A DNA stretch of 64,000 nucleotides from Incurvaria masculella (GCA_946894095.1 OX335652.1:4983001-5047000), one strand, 5' to 3'. Positions 1-12,600 are shown, numbered from the stretch's first letter. Notes: generated by a model from the letters alone, not told the origin. A program made the numbers and translations.

Positions 1-651
1 TGGTAAACCCAAGTTTCATCTGCTGTCACCAACCGTTGAAAAAACTTGCTGGGTCCTACCAAACAGATCCAAGTGCTCTTGGAAACATTCGCGTCGGGCA
101 TCCTTTTGAAGTGGTGCCAGAAACCGCGAGACCCATTTTGGGCTGACTTTAGAAATTTGCAAATGTTCATGAAATGAAATGAAAATGAAATGAAAAAATA
201 CTTTATTTGCAGCCATACGGTACAAAAAGGCGGAAATTAATGCCATAAGGCATTCTCTACCATTCAACCTTAGAGATGTAGGAGAGGTGCAGTGAGGCGG
301 GCAAAAAAATAAACGTAAAACAAAATGAATTAGCGAAAATGTTCATGAATTCTATTCCAAACTGTGCCTGCCGAGATGTCCATTTCTTTAGTCAAAATGA
401 ATTCTTCTTTTTTTTATGCATTTCTGGACTTGTTGCCGTCACTGGCTGCCCCATGTGAGTTTCGTTTTCTATGGACTCTCGTCCCCATGTGAACTGCTTG
501 CTCCAATATTTGACTTTATATTCAGAGGGCGCAGACTCCCTGTATATTGTTTCCATGCATTCAAATATTTCTTTAGGCTTCTTTTCCTCTTTAGAGAAGA
601 ACTTAATAACCGCTGCTCTAAATCAAGCAAAATTTGAGTAGACTCAGACAT
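1..651 (-). pseudogene. mariner-type transposase pseudogene, runs off the window
   Basis: Start codon at 651-649. Reading left on the minus strand, the N-terminus (STQILLDLEQRLLSSSLKR) is followed by shifted frames resembling the mariner helix-turn-helix region (ISAGTVWNRIHEHLQISKV) and then KWVSRFLAPLQKDARR and ADETWVY, the segment carrying the first catalytic Asp of DD34D mariners. At least two frameshifts break it and an insertion at 174-336 splits it. The C-terminal half with the remaining catalytic Asp residues lies outside. Such transposases cut and paste at TA sites; this copy is dead. Confidence 0.75.
174..336 (-). mobile_element. LINE 3' tail inserted in the mariner copy, 13-bp target duplication
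   Basis: The 13-mer AAATGTTCATGAA occurs at 161-173 and again at 337-349, and between the copies the mariner reading is interrupted. The insert has a microsatellite-like tail (ATGAA units) on its left, then TTTATT and a block (GGCGG..TAATGCCATAAGGCATTCTCTAC) that recurs at about 58240-58370. Tail plus long duplication is typical of 5'-truncated LINE or SINE retrotransposition, minus-strand orientation. Confidence 0.7.
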
Positions 652-675
652 TGATGCACTCGATGTCACTCTTAA

Positions 676-1217
676 GGTGGCCCAACCCGGTCATCTCCCC
701 ATACAAAAGGGGAAAGAAGATAACGCCCATATTTCTGGTCAAAGATCCAAAATTTTGCTCAAAATAGCTTTATTTGAACGAACTAGATGTCTGATGACCG
801 TTGGCATTGTAAAATTGTGTTTGGTTTCTAAGTTATAAGGTCCGAAAGTTCGAATTTTTCGCGCGTTTTATACAATAACTTTGGAGGTGGATTACGCAAT
901 GATAAAGTAAGAACATCTTAAAAACATTAGTCATCAGACATAGCTTATTTAATCAAGATTTATGATCTATTTGGTTTTTGTTAGATTTTTTACTACAGCG
1001 GTCGTGGTTTACTTTTAGCTATAAGTCGTTTTGAAATTAAAATTTTCGTAAATCTCACCAAATCATACACTACGCACTTTGTCTTTTTTGTGGACATGTT
1101 GCATCTTCCTCATCGCGGAGCCTGTCTTATTCTTTGAAACAGAGAAGGTCCCAGAGCGCAACAGCACGGTTTTGTACCGTGCCCGCGAATGAGTTAGGCC
1201 CGCCGGGTTGGGCCACC
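676..1217. mobile_element. TTAA-flanked non-autonomous element, copy T1
   Basis: 542 bp bounded by TTAA at 672-675 and 1218-1221. Inverted termini are GGTGGCCCAACCCGG and its complement. No coding capacity. Related full or partial copies lie at 6894, 51279, 55380 and 55770. TTAA at nearly all outer ends suggests a TTAA target site, as in piggyBac-like or Kolobok-like elements; superfamily unassigned. Confidence 0.7.
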
Positions 1218-1810
1218 TTAAAGTATTAATCGGACTTATTTAAAATTTAGAACGCGTTACATAAAGAAACATAGCTATAACACATGCCTCAACTTGTTCA
1301 GCGACGCTCTTTACCCTTAGGTAGATAAATTATTGAACGCCCCTCGTATGCATGTACATTGAATCGACCATAAATCAAGGAAACATTAATTAAATAAAAC
1401 AATCTGTAGAAAAAACTATTCTATGTTATGTTAAGTATATAGTACAAAGCTAGACTCAAACCAGAAGCCCGATTCTGCTATTTGTCCAATTTCAAACCAT
1501 TCCGTATGAGTTATGTTTCGGTCAAACATAACACGCTAAGTTTTGAGTGCGGTTTTAAAAAATCGGTATTCAGCTAATTCACGCCCGTGTTTTATCTTGC
1601 GTGCCGCCTAAAGGGTAAAATAACCTGTCACGATTTTGACAGTTAATTGCTCTCTCAAATATGACATACGAAAAGAAAGAGTTAGCGATATGCCAACTTA
1701 ATGTAGAAAAGTAGTGATATTTGCAGTTCGGCGAAGCGATGCTTCGAAGCAAGGATAAACCTGCGAGAGAGGCGCTCGACCGACTCCTTTCATTTGCCTA
1801 TACGTGAATG

Positions 1811-2429
1811 GGGGGAACGGCAGAACGTCTAATATGCAGATCGTATAATGTCATATTTTAACAAAATTTTAAAACCATGCACAACGTATAATCGGCAGAT
1901 CGTATAATTTTATACGTAGTGCATGAAGAAGTTTAAAAAATTAAATTACCTATTTCTCCATGCATAACGTATAATAGTCACAACGTATAATATTATGATC
2001 TTTATTTAACAAAAAAAGAAAACCATGCATATCATATAATCCAAAAACTTTTCATACGATAAGCGCCCTTATGTATATACTTTTAAAGCGTATACTCGCA
2101 CATGACGTTTCGACCGTCTCAATTAGCGTAAGGTGGCCTTTCGAAATTGTAGCAAATATCGATTCGTAGCAATTTCAGCCTTAAATGTAACGTTATTAGG
2201 TCGCTTTATGCAGTATTTCTTGGCATATTATAATACATGTTAGGAATATTATACGTTGTGACTATGATACGTTCTGCATGATGCAAAGAGTTGATTTTAT
2301 TTTTAAACTTTATTCATGCACAACGTATAACATTATACGTTGTGAATATTATACGATATGCATGGTTTTCATTTTTTGGAAAAAAATACTATTATACGTT
2401 GTGAATATTATACATAGTGAATACGACTC
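1811..2429. mobile_element. Element J1, inverted-repeat element with CGTATAAT array
   Basis: 619 bp flanked by the 8-bp duplication CGTGAATG (1803-1810 and 2430-2437). It starts GGGGGAACGGCAG and ends AATACGACTC. The outer 39 bp of each end are degenerate inverted repeats, and about ten CGTATAAT/ATTATACG motifs are spread through both arms around a core near 2100-2200. No protein is encoded. An 8-bp duplication fits hAT or P-type transposition. The second copy is at 29685-30330. Confidence 0.8.
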
Positions 2430-2437
2430 CGTGAATG

Positions 2438-3990
2438 CATACATATGTAGTACCAAATATGTCGATGTGATTCATTTGCCTGTAGGCTTTTAGATAATGC
2501 CAATATTGTGATTAAAATAGTGACAAAATAATTTTCCTTCGGATAGATATAAGTAGTATATGTTTAGTTTGCATTAAAAGTCAGAAAAAGAATTACCTAC
2601 TTTGTGAAAACATGTACGTAAAAAGATAATTTTAATTTAATAACACGAAAGCATTAATTTTTTCAAGGAAACAGCGATTTATATGTGCCGTGCCGATATC
2701 ATTTAATTTGACAAATACAATTCTCGAAACCGCAAGTTTTCGGCAAAACACACGGCCCACGAGGACACGGAGCGCGCGTTATGAGTTTGCGAACAAAACA
2801 CAAACACAACGCATACGTTTTGCAAACTGCGCTAGTAGAATAGCATTTCGCGCGAAACATGCGGTTTTGAGAAAACACAAACATAATGTGCGCAGTTATC
2901 AATTAGCAGAATAAGGCTTCTGCAAGCAACCGTTCTTAATGTAATAAAAAGTCGTTCTTTTTGTAGCTTTCCTTCTTTAATTAGTGTGTTCTTGCTTCAC
3001 GATTGATTCAACATAGATATCCTATTCGAGGAACTAGATGCCAATACAGTAAGTAGGTGAGCTACTATAAAAGACCAACATGGGCAACTCTTTTCTGTAC
3101 CTACCCTACTCTACCGTGTTATGCCGGTTCCAACATAGACATTAGTGATGCATTACAAGTTATGTTCAGAAAATACTATAGTTTATTTCCTTTCCTGCGA
3201 TTTTTTTTAATTTGCTTCTTTGTGAAAAAAAGTTATCTTTGAGGTTTTTTTGCTATTTAGTTAGATGATTCAATCAGTACTGAACATTTTTGCAATCCTT
3301 TTTTTATCGTAGATATATGCCAAAGAATTTTGACATAAAAAGGATATTTTTTTTTACTGAGGCTTGTTGACGATGTATAAACACATTTATTCTTATACAT
3401 TTAATAGTAAGGCTGCATTTACTTGTGTCTAATGTAATTCTTTTAATTTGTTCCTATAAATGTAAACATTGTAACATATTTGTATTATTCCAATATAAAT
3501 GAAGTTAGTATTATTTTCTTGTGCCATACTTATCTGCTGACATACATATTTACACTGCTAAGATGTGATTTCAATTTATTATTATTGATCGGATTGATAA
3601 ATATTGAATGAACACTGAAATGATCCATAAAGACCAGTTCTGTTATTATGTCACAAATAATACTATTCAAATACATGTGAATGCCCACGAGGAATGCTAT
3701 AAAATATATAAAGATTCAAGGAACTTAAATGACACTCATCCAAACTTACTGGCGATCATTTGGATCCATCAAGTCTATGTTGAGCCATTCAAAATGTTAA
3801 CTAAATGTCTTGTATCGGCAAAGAAACATCTTGTAGACACAAAATAAAGGAGTTAAAAATAAATAAAAACTATCATAAATCACTTGGTATTGTGCTGTGC
3901 CTCACAAAGTGGTTTCCTGAGGTAAGGTTAATTCCGCTGTTCTGAGTGCCTATATTCCATCTGCAAAACCACCCCATACGAGTTCCTCAT
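2438..3990. other. Unassigned AT-rich intergenic DNA
   Basis: No gene, recognised repeat or strong foldback. Around 2715-2890 a locally GC-richer patch contains two similar CGAAAC..AAAACACA blocks. A 79-codon frame at 3608-3847 has no recognisable motif and base use like its surroundings, so it is not called. Confidence 0.5.
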
Positions 3991-4313
3991 AAAAAACCGG
4001 CAAAGTGCGAGTCGGACTCGCACACGAAGGGTTCCATACCATCATAAAATATTAAATACAAAAAAATCACGTTTTTTTGTATGGGGCCCCCATACAAAAA
4101 AACTTGATTTTTTTTAATTAATCTTTAATTTTAATTATTATTTAATCTTACCTATTTGTTGTTATAGCGGCAAAATAAATACACACTCTGTGAACATTTC
4201 AGCTATCCATCTGTTATGGTTACTGAGATACAGCCCTGTGACGGACGGACGGACAGCGGAGGCTTAGTAATATGGCTCCGTTGGTACCCTTTGGGTACGG
4301 AACCCTAAAAAAA
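3991..4313 (+). repeat. GGGTTCC-type dispersed repeat, copy A1
   Basis: Starts AAAACCGGCAAAGTGCGAGTC, passes GGGTTCCATACC, a T-rich middle and ATACAGCCCTGTGACGGACGG, and ends GGGTACGGAACCCTAAAAAA. The outer AGGGTTCC and GGAACCCT are mutually inverted. This is a very common lepidopteran interspersed repeat; I do not assign a class name. Confidence 0.8.
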
Positions 4314-6331
4314 GACTAAATTTAGTTTTTGTAATGATTTATTACAAGATAAATCGTGTACAATTTTGGAAGTACAGTGATTTAAGTGAATGAAGCTACA
4401 TAATTATTGTGCATGATACATAGTATTTTCGCTTTATATTGAATACAGAAGCACCGCAGGAGTTAAAAAAAAAAGTATTTCAAAGTGTAAGAAAATATAA
4501 CCTAATCATCAAAACTAATACTGACCAAACGGATCTCAGCTATTAAAATAATGCTGAGTTTCATTCAAAATAAATTCAATGTTCTTGTTAGTATAATTCC
4601 GGCAACAAAAGTATCTTTATTCTTGACACTTAATCCACACTTGACAATTAATACTTATTTTTAAAAACATTTTCGTACTGAGACAAGTTTCAGTGACAGT
4701 CAAACTACTGGTCTAGAGTATAAAAACTGTTAACCTTTAAGCAAAAATACCCTAGTGTTGTGATAAACACCCTTCTAGAATTCCAAGGCACCTATTCGAT
4801 GTTAGCTAGCTTTGTGACTTCCGGACATTCAGCACCAAATAGGCTTTTGATAAAATCCATCAATCTATAGTGCATTGAATTAGCCCATATCTAAGTATAC
4901 ACAACAGGTCAATGTATAGAAATGCTTCAACAAGAAAAAACAATCTTGACCGAGTACCATTGTCATTTCCAAAATCAATATCCTTCCTTGAATTCGTTTC
5001 TAAGGCACTGTTTGTCAATTAAAATTGCCATATTTTTAAAGTTACATCACTTAATTAATAATATTATTGTTAAACTACGAAAAATATATTAATGCATTAC
5101 ATACACAAAACTAAACCCTAAAGTAAATTTATTACATAACATTTTTTGTACTATTGTAAAATGAATGGTAAGATAACTGAATTTCGCAATTTTCAGTATA
5201 ACACCAAATAAATTGTTAACTATTTTGCAAATAGAAGCAAACAATATGGATAACTTATTATTTAACAAAGTCTATTCATTGATATTGTATTTATTTCTAA
5301 CCTAGTTATTAAAAAATATAAAAGCACTTTTATCACTCGTTATCCCACTGAAAATTATGTGGATTATTAATTGATTATTATGGAACGTTATTAATTACAT
5401 ATTTGTACAGACAAATAACCTGGAAGTAAAAAAAAAGGATTTGAAACTGAGTCACTATACTGAAGTGAACTAAAACTAAACTGAACTAAACTGAGTCACA
5501 ATAAATAAATTATTGTTCTGATTCAATAATTACTGTCTTGCCAAGGAGCAAGGGGAAGATGTGCACAGCAAAAACAAACAAAGACTAAATGATATGACAT
5601 ATTTGGTATTACTACTTCAAACATAGGCTATAAAAAATGTGTAAATGTTATAGCTGTCACTTTAAAACTGAACACAATAAAAAAATAAGATTGGTTAAAA
5701 TAACATATATGTACTATACTATATAAGAGTACAAACATTAAAATAACTGGCAAGGCAAGGCTTATGCATTCCACTACATTGTTACGTATTATGTGAGTAC
5801 TACAGCTGCTATCTAATCATTTCAAAATGTAAACTATCTTAGTTACCCTGTTAATTAGTAGGCCAAAACAGCTGCAATTGTTTTAGATATTTGTTAATGA
5901 TTACATATTCATAAGCATTGAATGAAAAAAATATATATAACATTCAACAAATGTAGCCTCTAAAATGTATAATACCAATTTACGAGAGTAGAAAGTGCAG
6001 CAATCGTGTAGACTTAACTAAATTTACAATTATTGTTGATGTCACATGCACAGTTCCTTTGCATGCACATCACACTTAAGTTCAACTATAAAAACAGTAG
6101 TCATGTTCCAGCGAAACCCTGTCCAACATGCTCACAACACTTCTTTGAATTATTAAAAATAATACTGTAATTTTTTTCTGAATCACTGAAATAAAATCAA
6201 TCAATGATTAAATGCCTCAATTGGAATCCGCACGTAAACTCTAAAAAATCTATTTTATAGTAGACGATTTCAATGGACGAAAATGAAATATCTAGGAACC
6301 CTTTCCATTATTTAAACTATACAAATTATTT
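4314..6331 (-). other. Probable Girdin 3' UTR / 3' flank
   Basis: About 2 kb of AT-rich sequence after the stop with no open frame, no recognised repeat and no foldback, unlike nearly all other non-coding DNA here. That supports a transcribed 3' UTR on the minus strand. Minus-strand AATAAA signals (TTTATT on the plus strand) occur several times, the last near 4338 just before the dispersed repeat at 4313. The true end cannot be decided from sequence. Confidence 0.4.
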
Positions 6332-6636
6332 TCAAACGCAGCCATACTCGTACCAAATAGCACTCTCCTTCGAATTAGGATTCGGCTTGTCCCTTCCGAT
6401 CCTCTCGGACCGTACGGACCCTTCTTTTTCCTCAGCCTTCTCCTCTGGCTGGTTGAGCGAGTGCGCGGCGCCCTCGCCGATGACGGTGGATATTCGGTTG
6501 TAGACGAGGTAGGTGGGGCCGTCTTTGTGTGGGGTGCTCTGCGCGCGCGTCGGTGTCTCCCCGTTGTCGTCCGCGACGTACACCGTCCGACGAGAGCCCG
6601 CCGAACCGAAGCCCAGCACGGGGGACGGGGTGGATG
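6332..6636 (-). CDS. Girdin: Girdin exon 7, C-terminus with GCV PDZ ligand
   Basis: Two bases completing a Pro codon, 100 codons and the stop. Acceptor CCTTTCAG. Begins STPSPVLGFGSAG, continues with RRTVYVADDNGETP, and ends in Tyr-Glu-Tyr-Gly-Cys-Val before the stop. The last tripeptide is the same as the Dishevelled-binding C-terminus known for Daple. Two long antisense or shifted frames overlap this exon and are shadows. Confidence 0.92.
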
Positions 6637-9600
6637 CTGAAAGGTTGGATGAGTCAATCTCTTTATTAGATATGTAGGAACATTAAAATACATATGTAAT
6701 TTAAACTTAAAGATAAAAAACTTCTTCTAAAAGAGCCGAAACTCCAGCTGTACCTAAAATACTGGCGGTGTTACCTCTTTGAATTTCGAGGCTTATTCGA
6801 TGGACAAAATGTGCCCCGGACCTGGGATCACCGGAACTTTCATTTAAAAGTTTGCCTAATGTTGAAGCCAAAGTTATTGCTTCTGGTGACCAAAATCTTA
6901 CCAAATCTACACTATACACATTGTCTTTTTTGTGGACATGTTGCATCTTCCTCATCACGGAGCCTGTCTTTTTCTTTGTAAACAGAGAAGGTCCCAGAGC
7001 GCAACAGCACGGTTTTGTACCGTACCCGCAATTGAGTTACTGCCGCCGGGTTGGGCCACCTTAATATAATATCACTCAGTTCAGTGAACATTTCAAATTT
7101 CACTAGTCACATGTCATGGCTTTGACAATTCCACGGTTACCGTACCATACATCGCGAGTGAAATATTATATTAGTGCAGTAAAATCCAGTAGCACTTCGC
7201 AGAGCGATTGCTTCAAAGCGCTCGCATCGCGCGGAGATGAAGCGGTAGGAGATCGCACCGCCCGCGCGGCTTGCGGTGGACCGGTCGGCAAGGGAAGGGG
7301 CACGCCACATGTGCAAAACAAATCCGACCGTAGGGTGCTACTGCACTTATGTCGTCGATGTAACGCCAATTTAGGTGACAACTGAGACTTCGGGTACTGA
7401 TTACTATTCCTTCATTCATTTCCTATTCATTCATTTGTTTGTTTATAGTGGAAACACTCTTGGATTCGTCGGTAAGACAGTTCCATTGCTGAGGACGGAG
7501 AATAACCGACAAGAAACTTCATAATCAAAAAATAAAAACTTGTCATAATACAAATATATTTTTATTCTTACAGCTATTTTATATTTTTATTCTATACTAC
7601 CTAAAACCTAACCTACTGTGTATGAGTGAATCCATGAGACGGGATCGGAGGTGCAGAACTCCTATAGTATTTCTAACTTCTTATTTACTATGTTGTCCAT
7701 TGATGTAGAAACAGATCATGAAGTTACTCACGTGCTGGCATAGTGCTGTCGCTCTCTAGTCCCTGGAAGCTGTTCCGATGAGAACTGGGCACAGTTTTGT
7801 GCGGCCGACGTCTCAATGAAGCCCTTATCAAAGCATCATCGCCCCCTCCACTGTGTATAGAAGTTGTCGACAGACGCCTCGCAAAATTGCCTTCAATACT
7901 GTGTCTCGGAGAATCCAGGTTTGGTATTGACCCCGACAGTTCTAATTCAAGTTTTGTTTTGGATTTATCTTCGGGGAATCTCTTGTTCAAACTCGACTCT
8001 CCGCTGTGCCTTGGAGATTCGACGCTGGGATTTGAAATCGATGCCTGTTCAGGATCGGATGTTTTCGACGATCTTTCCATGTCTTGACTGCCCGGGTCGG
8101 ATTCCCCGGACTCCGAACCGGCAAGAGTCAACTGTGACTTGCTCAACCTACTGTTCTCTTCTATCCGTCTATTATTTCTGGATGGAACTCTATTGATCAA
8201 GTCTGTACCCGCCTTTCGGACTCTCTTTACAAACGATGCCCCAAAACCGCGCCGTTTTGTCGTGCAGTTGTCCAGTTTCTTGTAGTGTTCCATGATCTTT
8301 TCTTCCAGCTTTTCTTTCTGGCGACAAAGTGCGTTGACCTTGTCGGCAAACATCTTTTCCTCCTGATGGTAATGTTGTTTGTCCTTTAACGAGTGTGCCA
8401 GCAGTTCATGGTACTGTGTTAGCAACTGAGACACGTGATCCATAAGGGATCGCCGGTCTGTGTCGAGATTTTTGTTCATCTGTACAAGCATGTCGCAATG
8501 TTGATTAGTTTTGTTTATTTCAAGTTCCAAGCTCGTTATAATCTCAGACTTGGTGTTGATTTCGCCAGACATCTCAGTATTCCTAAGTTTGAGCTGGCTT
8601 GTTTCGCTGCGTATACTTCTGTATTCCTCTTGCATGTTCCTGTACTCAGTCTTCAATCTGTCACTGGCTGTAAATAAATTTCGGAAGTCATCCTTCAGTT
8701 TAGAGTGTTCTGCTCTCAGATTTGTTAAATTCCTTGATTCTATCTTCAGGTTTTCTCTTTCCATTTCCAACTCAGAAATTTTCTTTTCAAAGCCTGACAT
8801 TTTTTCCTTTAATTCTCTGTTTTCAAGCTTTAGGTCTCTTAATATTAATTTAAAAGGCTCTCTTTCACTTAGTAGGGTCTCATACTCCATATTGAGTTGT
8901 TCGTGTAACGTTTGCAACGCAACTTGGTCCCTTACCAAATTGTCTTGTTTATCTTTTAGTATTTCTAACTGTTTTATGATTTCTTCTTTCTCAGCTGCTA
9001 GTTGGCTGTTAGCAAGCTGAAGAGTCATTTGTTGGGAGATCAACGATCCATTTTGAGAACTCAAAGTTGCAATGCTTACTTGGAGTTTGGCATTTTCAGC
9101 CTGACTTGTTTCTAACGATGCTTGTAATGTTGCAAGGTCAGACATGAGCTGCTCGATTTGAGGGTTCACGGATGGTTCTTCATTTTCTGGCTTTATCTCG
9201 TGATCGCAAGTGCATGGAAATGATTTTGATAGATTCATTTTAACAGACAGATCTGATATGACACTTTCGTGGTCACTGTTTGTTATTATCCTTTCTAGCA
9301 AATCTTCAATATTTATTTCGTTAGTCACTATATCGTTAATATTGATACCAAGCTTCTCCATACAGTTTTTAACTTTATCAGAATTTACCTTTTCAGTGAT
9401 TAAATCATTCTGCAAGGTATGAATGGTTTCAGAATCCATCTTTGTTTGGGAATGAAGCTCTTGACATTTTTGTTCGAATTCCTGTAGCTTATGCACCAAG
9501 CAATTTGCATTTTCAATCTCTTTACTGATTTTTTCTATATCTTTCTCTTTTTGTTGAATATTAGCAGCAAGCTTGTCAAGGTTAACATCCTTTTCCTCAA

Positions 9601-12600
9601 CTAATTCTTTCAACTTTGTGACCTCTCTCTGAAGGGTATGATTTTCCTTATCACTGTATGTAATTTTAGTTTTAAGCTCCTCTGTAAGGATGATTAGGCC
9701 TGTAACCCTGTCAGCTTCTGGTTTCAGTGAGTTTACTTCTTTTGTCTTAGAATCAAGTGATTTTTCGAGATCTTCGGCTCTTCTCTGTATGGACTCACAT
9801 AGAGACTGTATCCTTTGCTTATCCTTCGTTAGAGATTCAAGATGCTTTTCAAAGTCCTGTAATTTGGATTTTTCAGAGTCTCTCTCTATTGACTGTTTAT
9901 CAATTGATGCTTTCTGGCCTTGGAGTGAATCTTGTAGCTTGTTATTTTCTTCTAAGGCATTTTTGAACACTTCCTCTAAGTCAGAATTTTGTTGGACAAG
10001 CCTATTGCAGTTTTCTTGTAATTGTTCACATTTAAGAGTAAGTCTTTTCTTTTCTTTTTCTAAATCTAGTATTTTGTCACCGCTGTCGAGAATTGATTGG
10101 TCTCTCAGGCTATCAATGGTAGAGAGCAGGCGTTTGTTTTCTAGCTCGAGTTTGAGAGCTCTTGCTTGAGCGTTGCTTGTAAGTTGTTCTGACAGACTGT
10201 TTTCTCCTGACTCAAGGGTACTTTCGCATTCATTGTCCGTGTCTAAGGCACTGGTGGTGCTTTCACTTAACATAGATTTAGTTACATATTGAAGATGGTT
10301 GTTCTCTTCGATCAACTCCTGTATTTTTTGTTGATCTGCATCTCTTTCCTGTAATCAAACAATGTTAACTTAAAATATCATTTAAGATTTTATTAGTGCA
10401 TGTTACAGTTCATTAGGTGAACACATGTTAGTATTTATAAAGTGCTAAAATACACTGAAAGATAAAAACAATATGAGAATGTCTTGGCTGGAAGGTGGGG
10501 TTTCATGTAGAATTGTGATCTGGTGATCCTATACCGTTGCTTTTCTTTTCACGGATGCAATGACTTCTTTACTTACAAATCACAGATTAGACCGGCAATA
10601 GAATACTGTAGCCACATAAGAGAAGATAGAGAGGGAAGTGGACTCAATACAGTGCCGAGCTGTCCGAAACTACCCATTGGGTTGGAGTCTGATCCATAAA
10701 TGGTTTGTAGGGTTGCTTAGTCTGTTCTAATTGTATTATTATGGAGTTTGCTCCAAGGAACTTGAGTCCCTTATTTCTGCCCATCCAATTTATATGCGGA
10801 TAACGTGCAGATATTTAGAACACCCTTTTGTGGTAGACATTACGCTTTTGAGAAGAACCGTTTCTCAAATTCGTTTCCCTGCTGCAACGTTAGGTTATGA
10901 AACTGTCTGCCGGTGGCTTCAACCTGGGAGTCTTCAAAAGTAATTTGAACAAGCAAGATAGTTCTGCAATAGTCCATAAATCCGCTGGTATGGTGCCAGG
11001 TGAGCGTGGTATTGCAAGGTAAGGTGGATTTAGCATTTTTGAACACCTTTGAACTCTCTGCAAAGCCATCCATACCAGATTTTTAAATCAAAGTTGAACT
11101 CAAGTTCCAATGGCTTCACCAAACATCTCCAGGGCGGTAGAGTAACGGTAGTCATTACCGTAACTTGGAGTAACGATTCTTGAGGTACAAGCAATAAACT
11201 TGCACACAATATTTTGCTGTAATTTGCTTGAAAAATAATTTTAGTGTCCATAAAAAGGAATTTATGAAATCAATGTAAACAAAAAAGCGGTTAGGCTGAG
11301 AGTGGATAAGTTTGTAGTAGTTGTGGGGGGGAGGGGAGCACCTGGCAGCCATCCAGCAGCGGGAGCACACACGCAGCGATATTGCTGTATCTATCCATTT
11401 ATCCTAATATACATTTGATCGATATAGCCGAATGATTCGTTTGTGCTCCAGCTGCAGATAGATAGGAAGCTAGCAGCCCCCACAAGATGGCAAGATTGCG
11501 TTGCAACACAAAATAATAGGAGCAAATCAGGAGTTTACAATTTAAAGTAGTAGTAAAGTAAAGTAGCAAAATTAGAATAAAATATTAACTTTTTCATCAG
11601 GACACTTGCAATATTTCAATGGCAAAATGACGCTAATGACTACTGCTAAACCCTGTTTAGCCCCATGCACAAAAAGTATCGCGATGGGATATGGTGCGTA
11701 ACGAGGCAATCCACCGATGCAACAAAGTAGTCGATATTGGACACCGGGCGGCTAAGCTCAAATGGCAGTGGGCTGGTCACGTCAGTCGAAGAGACAACGA
11801 CTGTTGGAGTAAGCGCGTCCTACACTGGTGGCCGTGGACAGGAAAACGGAGTGTGGGAAGTCCAACCGCCAGATGGGACGATGACATCTAGTGCGTCGGC
11901 GGAAAGCAGTGGTTCCGTACCGCTGAGGGCCGGGAGAACTGGAGAAAAATTGGAGAGGGGTACGTCCACCAGTGGACGCAAACACGCTGACAAAAATTAT
12001 TACGACAATATTCACCAAAGCAATATCGTTGGCCTCCCGTTTGAGCCGGATCATGGCGGCCTCGAGGGCGAGGCACTGGTCCGCGCGCTTCCTCGCTCGC
12101 TGCAACTGCTCCTCGAGCGCGTCGCGCGTTTCCAGCAGCGCCTTGTTGTCCTCGCGGAGCTCCGTCACGCGCGTGCGGTAGTACTCCGCGTCGGCCAACC
12201 GGTCCCGGTACCGCTGGATCTCCTGCTCGAGTCTGCGGGAGGGCGGGATAGCTGAGTTTGGTGTACTTTTATCTTGGCCTGTATCGGTTGATGAGGGTCA
12301 AATATTGAACCTTACTTTTGAAAATTCAAGGTTCTTTTATGGCAATTTAAGTGAACATTTTATCTTCGGTGTTAAGTAAATTTAATATGTATTCTGTTTT
12401 TGTTGCAGTGAAGAGCCAAGCAACGTCCCCATCAGGTTTTACTTTACACCTTTACGCCAACAGTCTTACAAGTGCTTAACAACGTGGGCTTAGTCGCTTA
12501 GCTCCAGCTAATGGTATAACACCTTTGGATAAAAAATTTCATATGCTATTATACCCCCTTCGAGTTTAATTTTCACCACAAAAAGTAGCCTATGTCCTTT

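Larger units (their letters stand above)
10349..12015 (-). other. Girdin intron 5
   Basis: 1667 bp, GTGAAT donor and GATTACAG acceptor on the minus strand. Carries a CR1-like LINE remnant and an RTE LINE tail, both antisense to the gene; nothing else recognised. Confidence 0.85.

Noticed and set aside
3608..3847. 79-codon frame as a small gene
   Set aside because: No motif, no distinct codon use and no splice or promoter context.
6292..6693. 133-codon Arg/Thr-rich minus frame
   Set aside because: Shifted frame over Girdin exon 7; the exon's own frame fits splice phases and homology.
8511..9020. 169-codon plus-strand frame and similar ones at 9690-10169
   Set aside because: Antisense shadows of the Girdin coiled-coil exon (Ser/Phe-rich complements of Glu/Lys codons).
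11737..12255. 172-codon plus frame
   Set aside because: Fuses an off-frame reading of the RTE tail with the antisense of Girdin exon 5.
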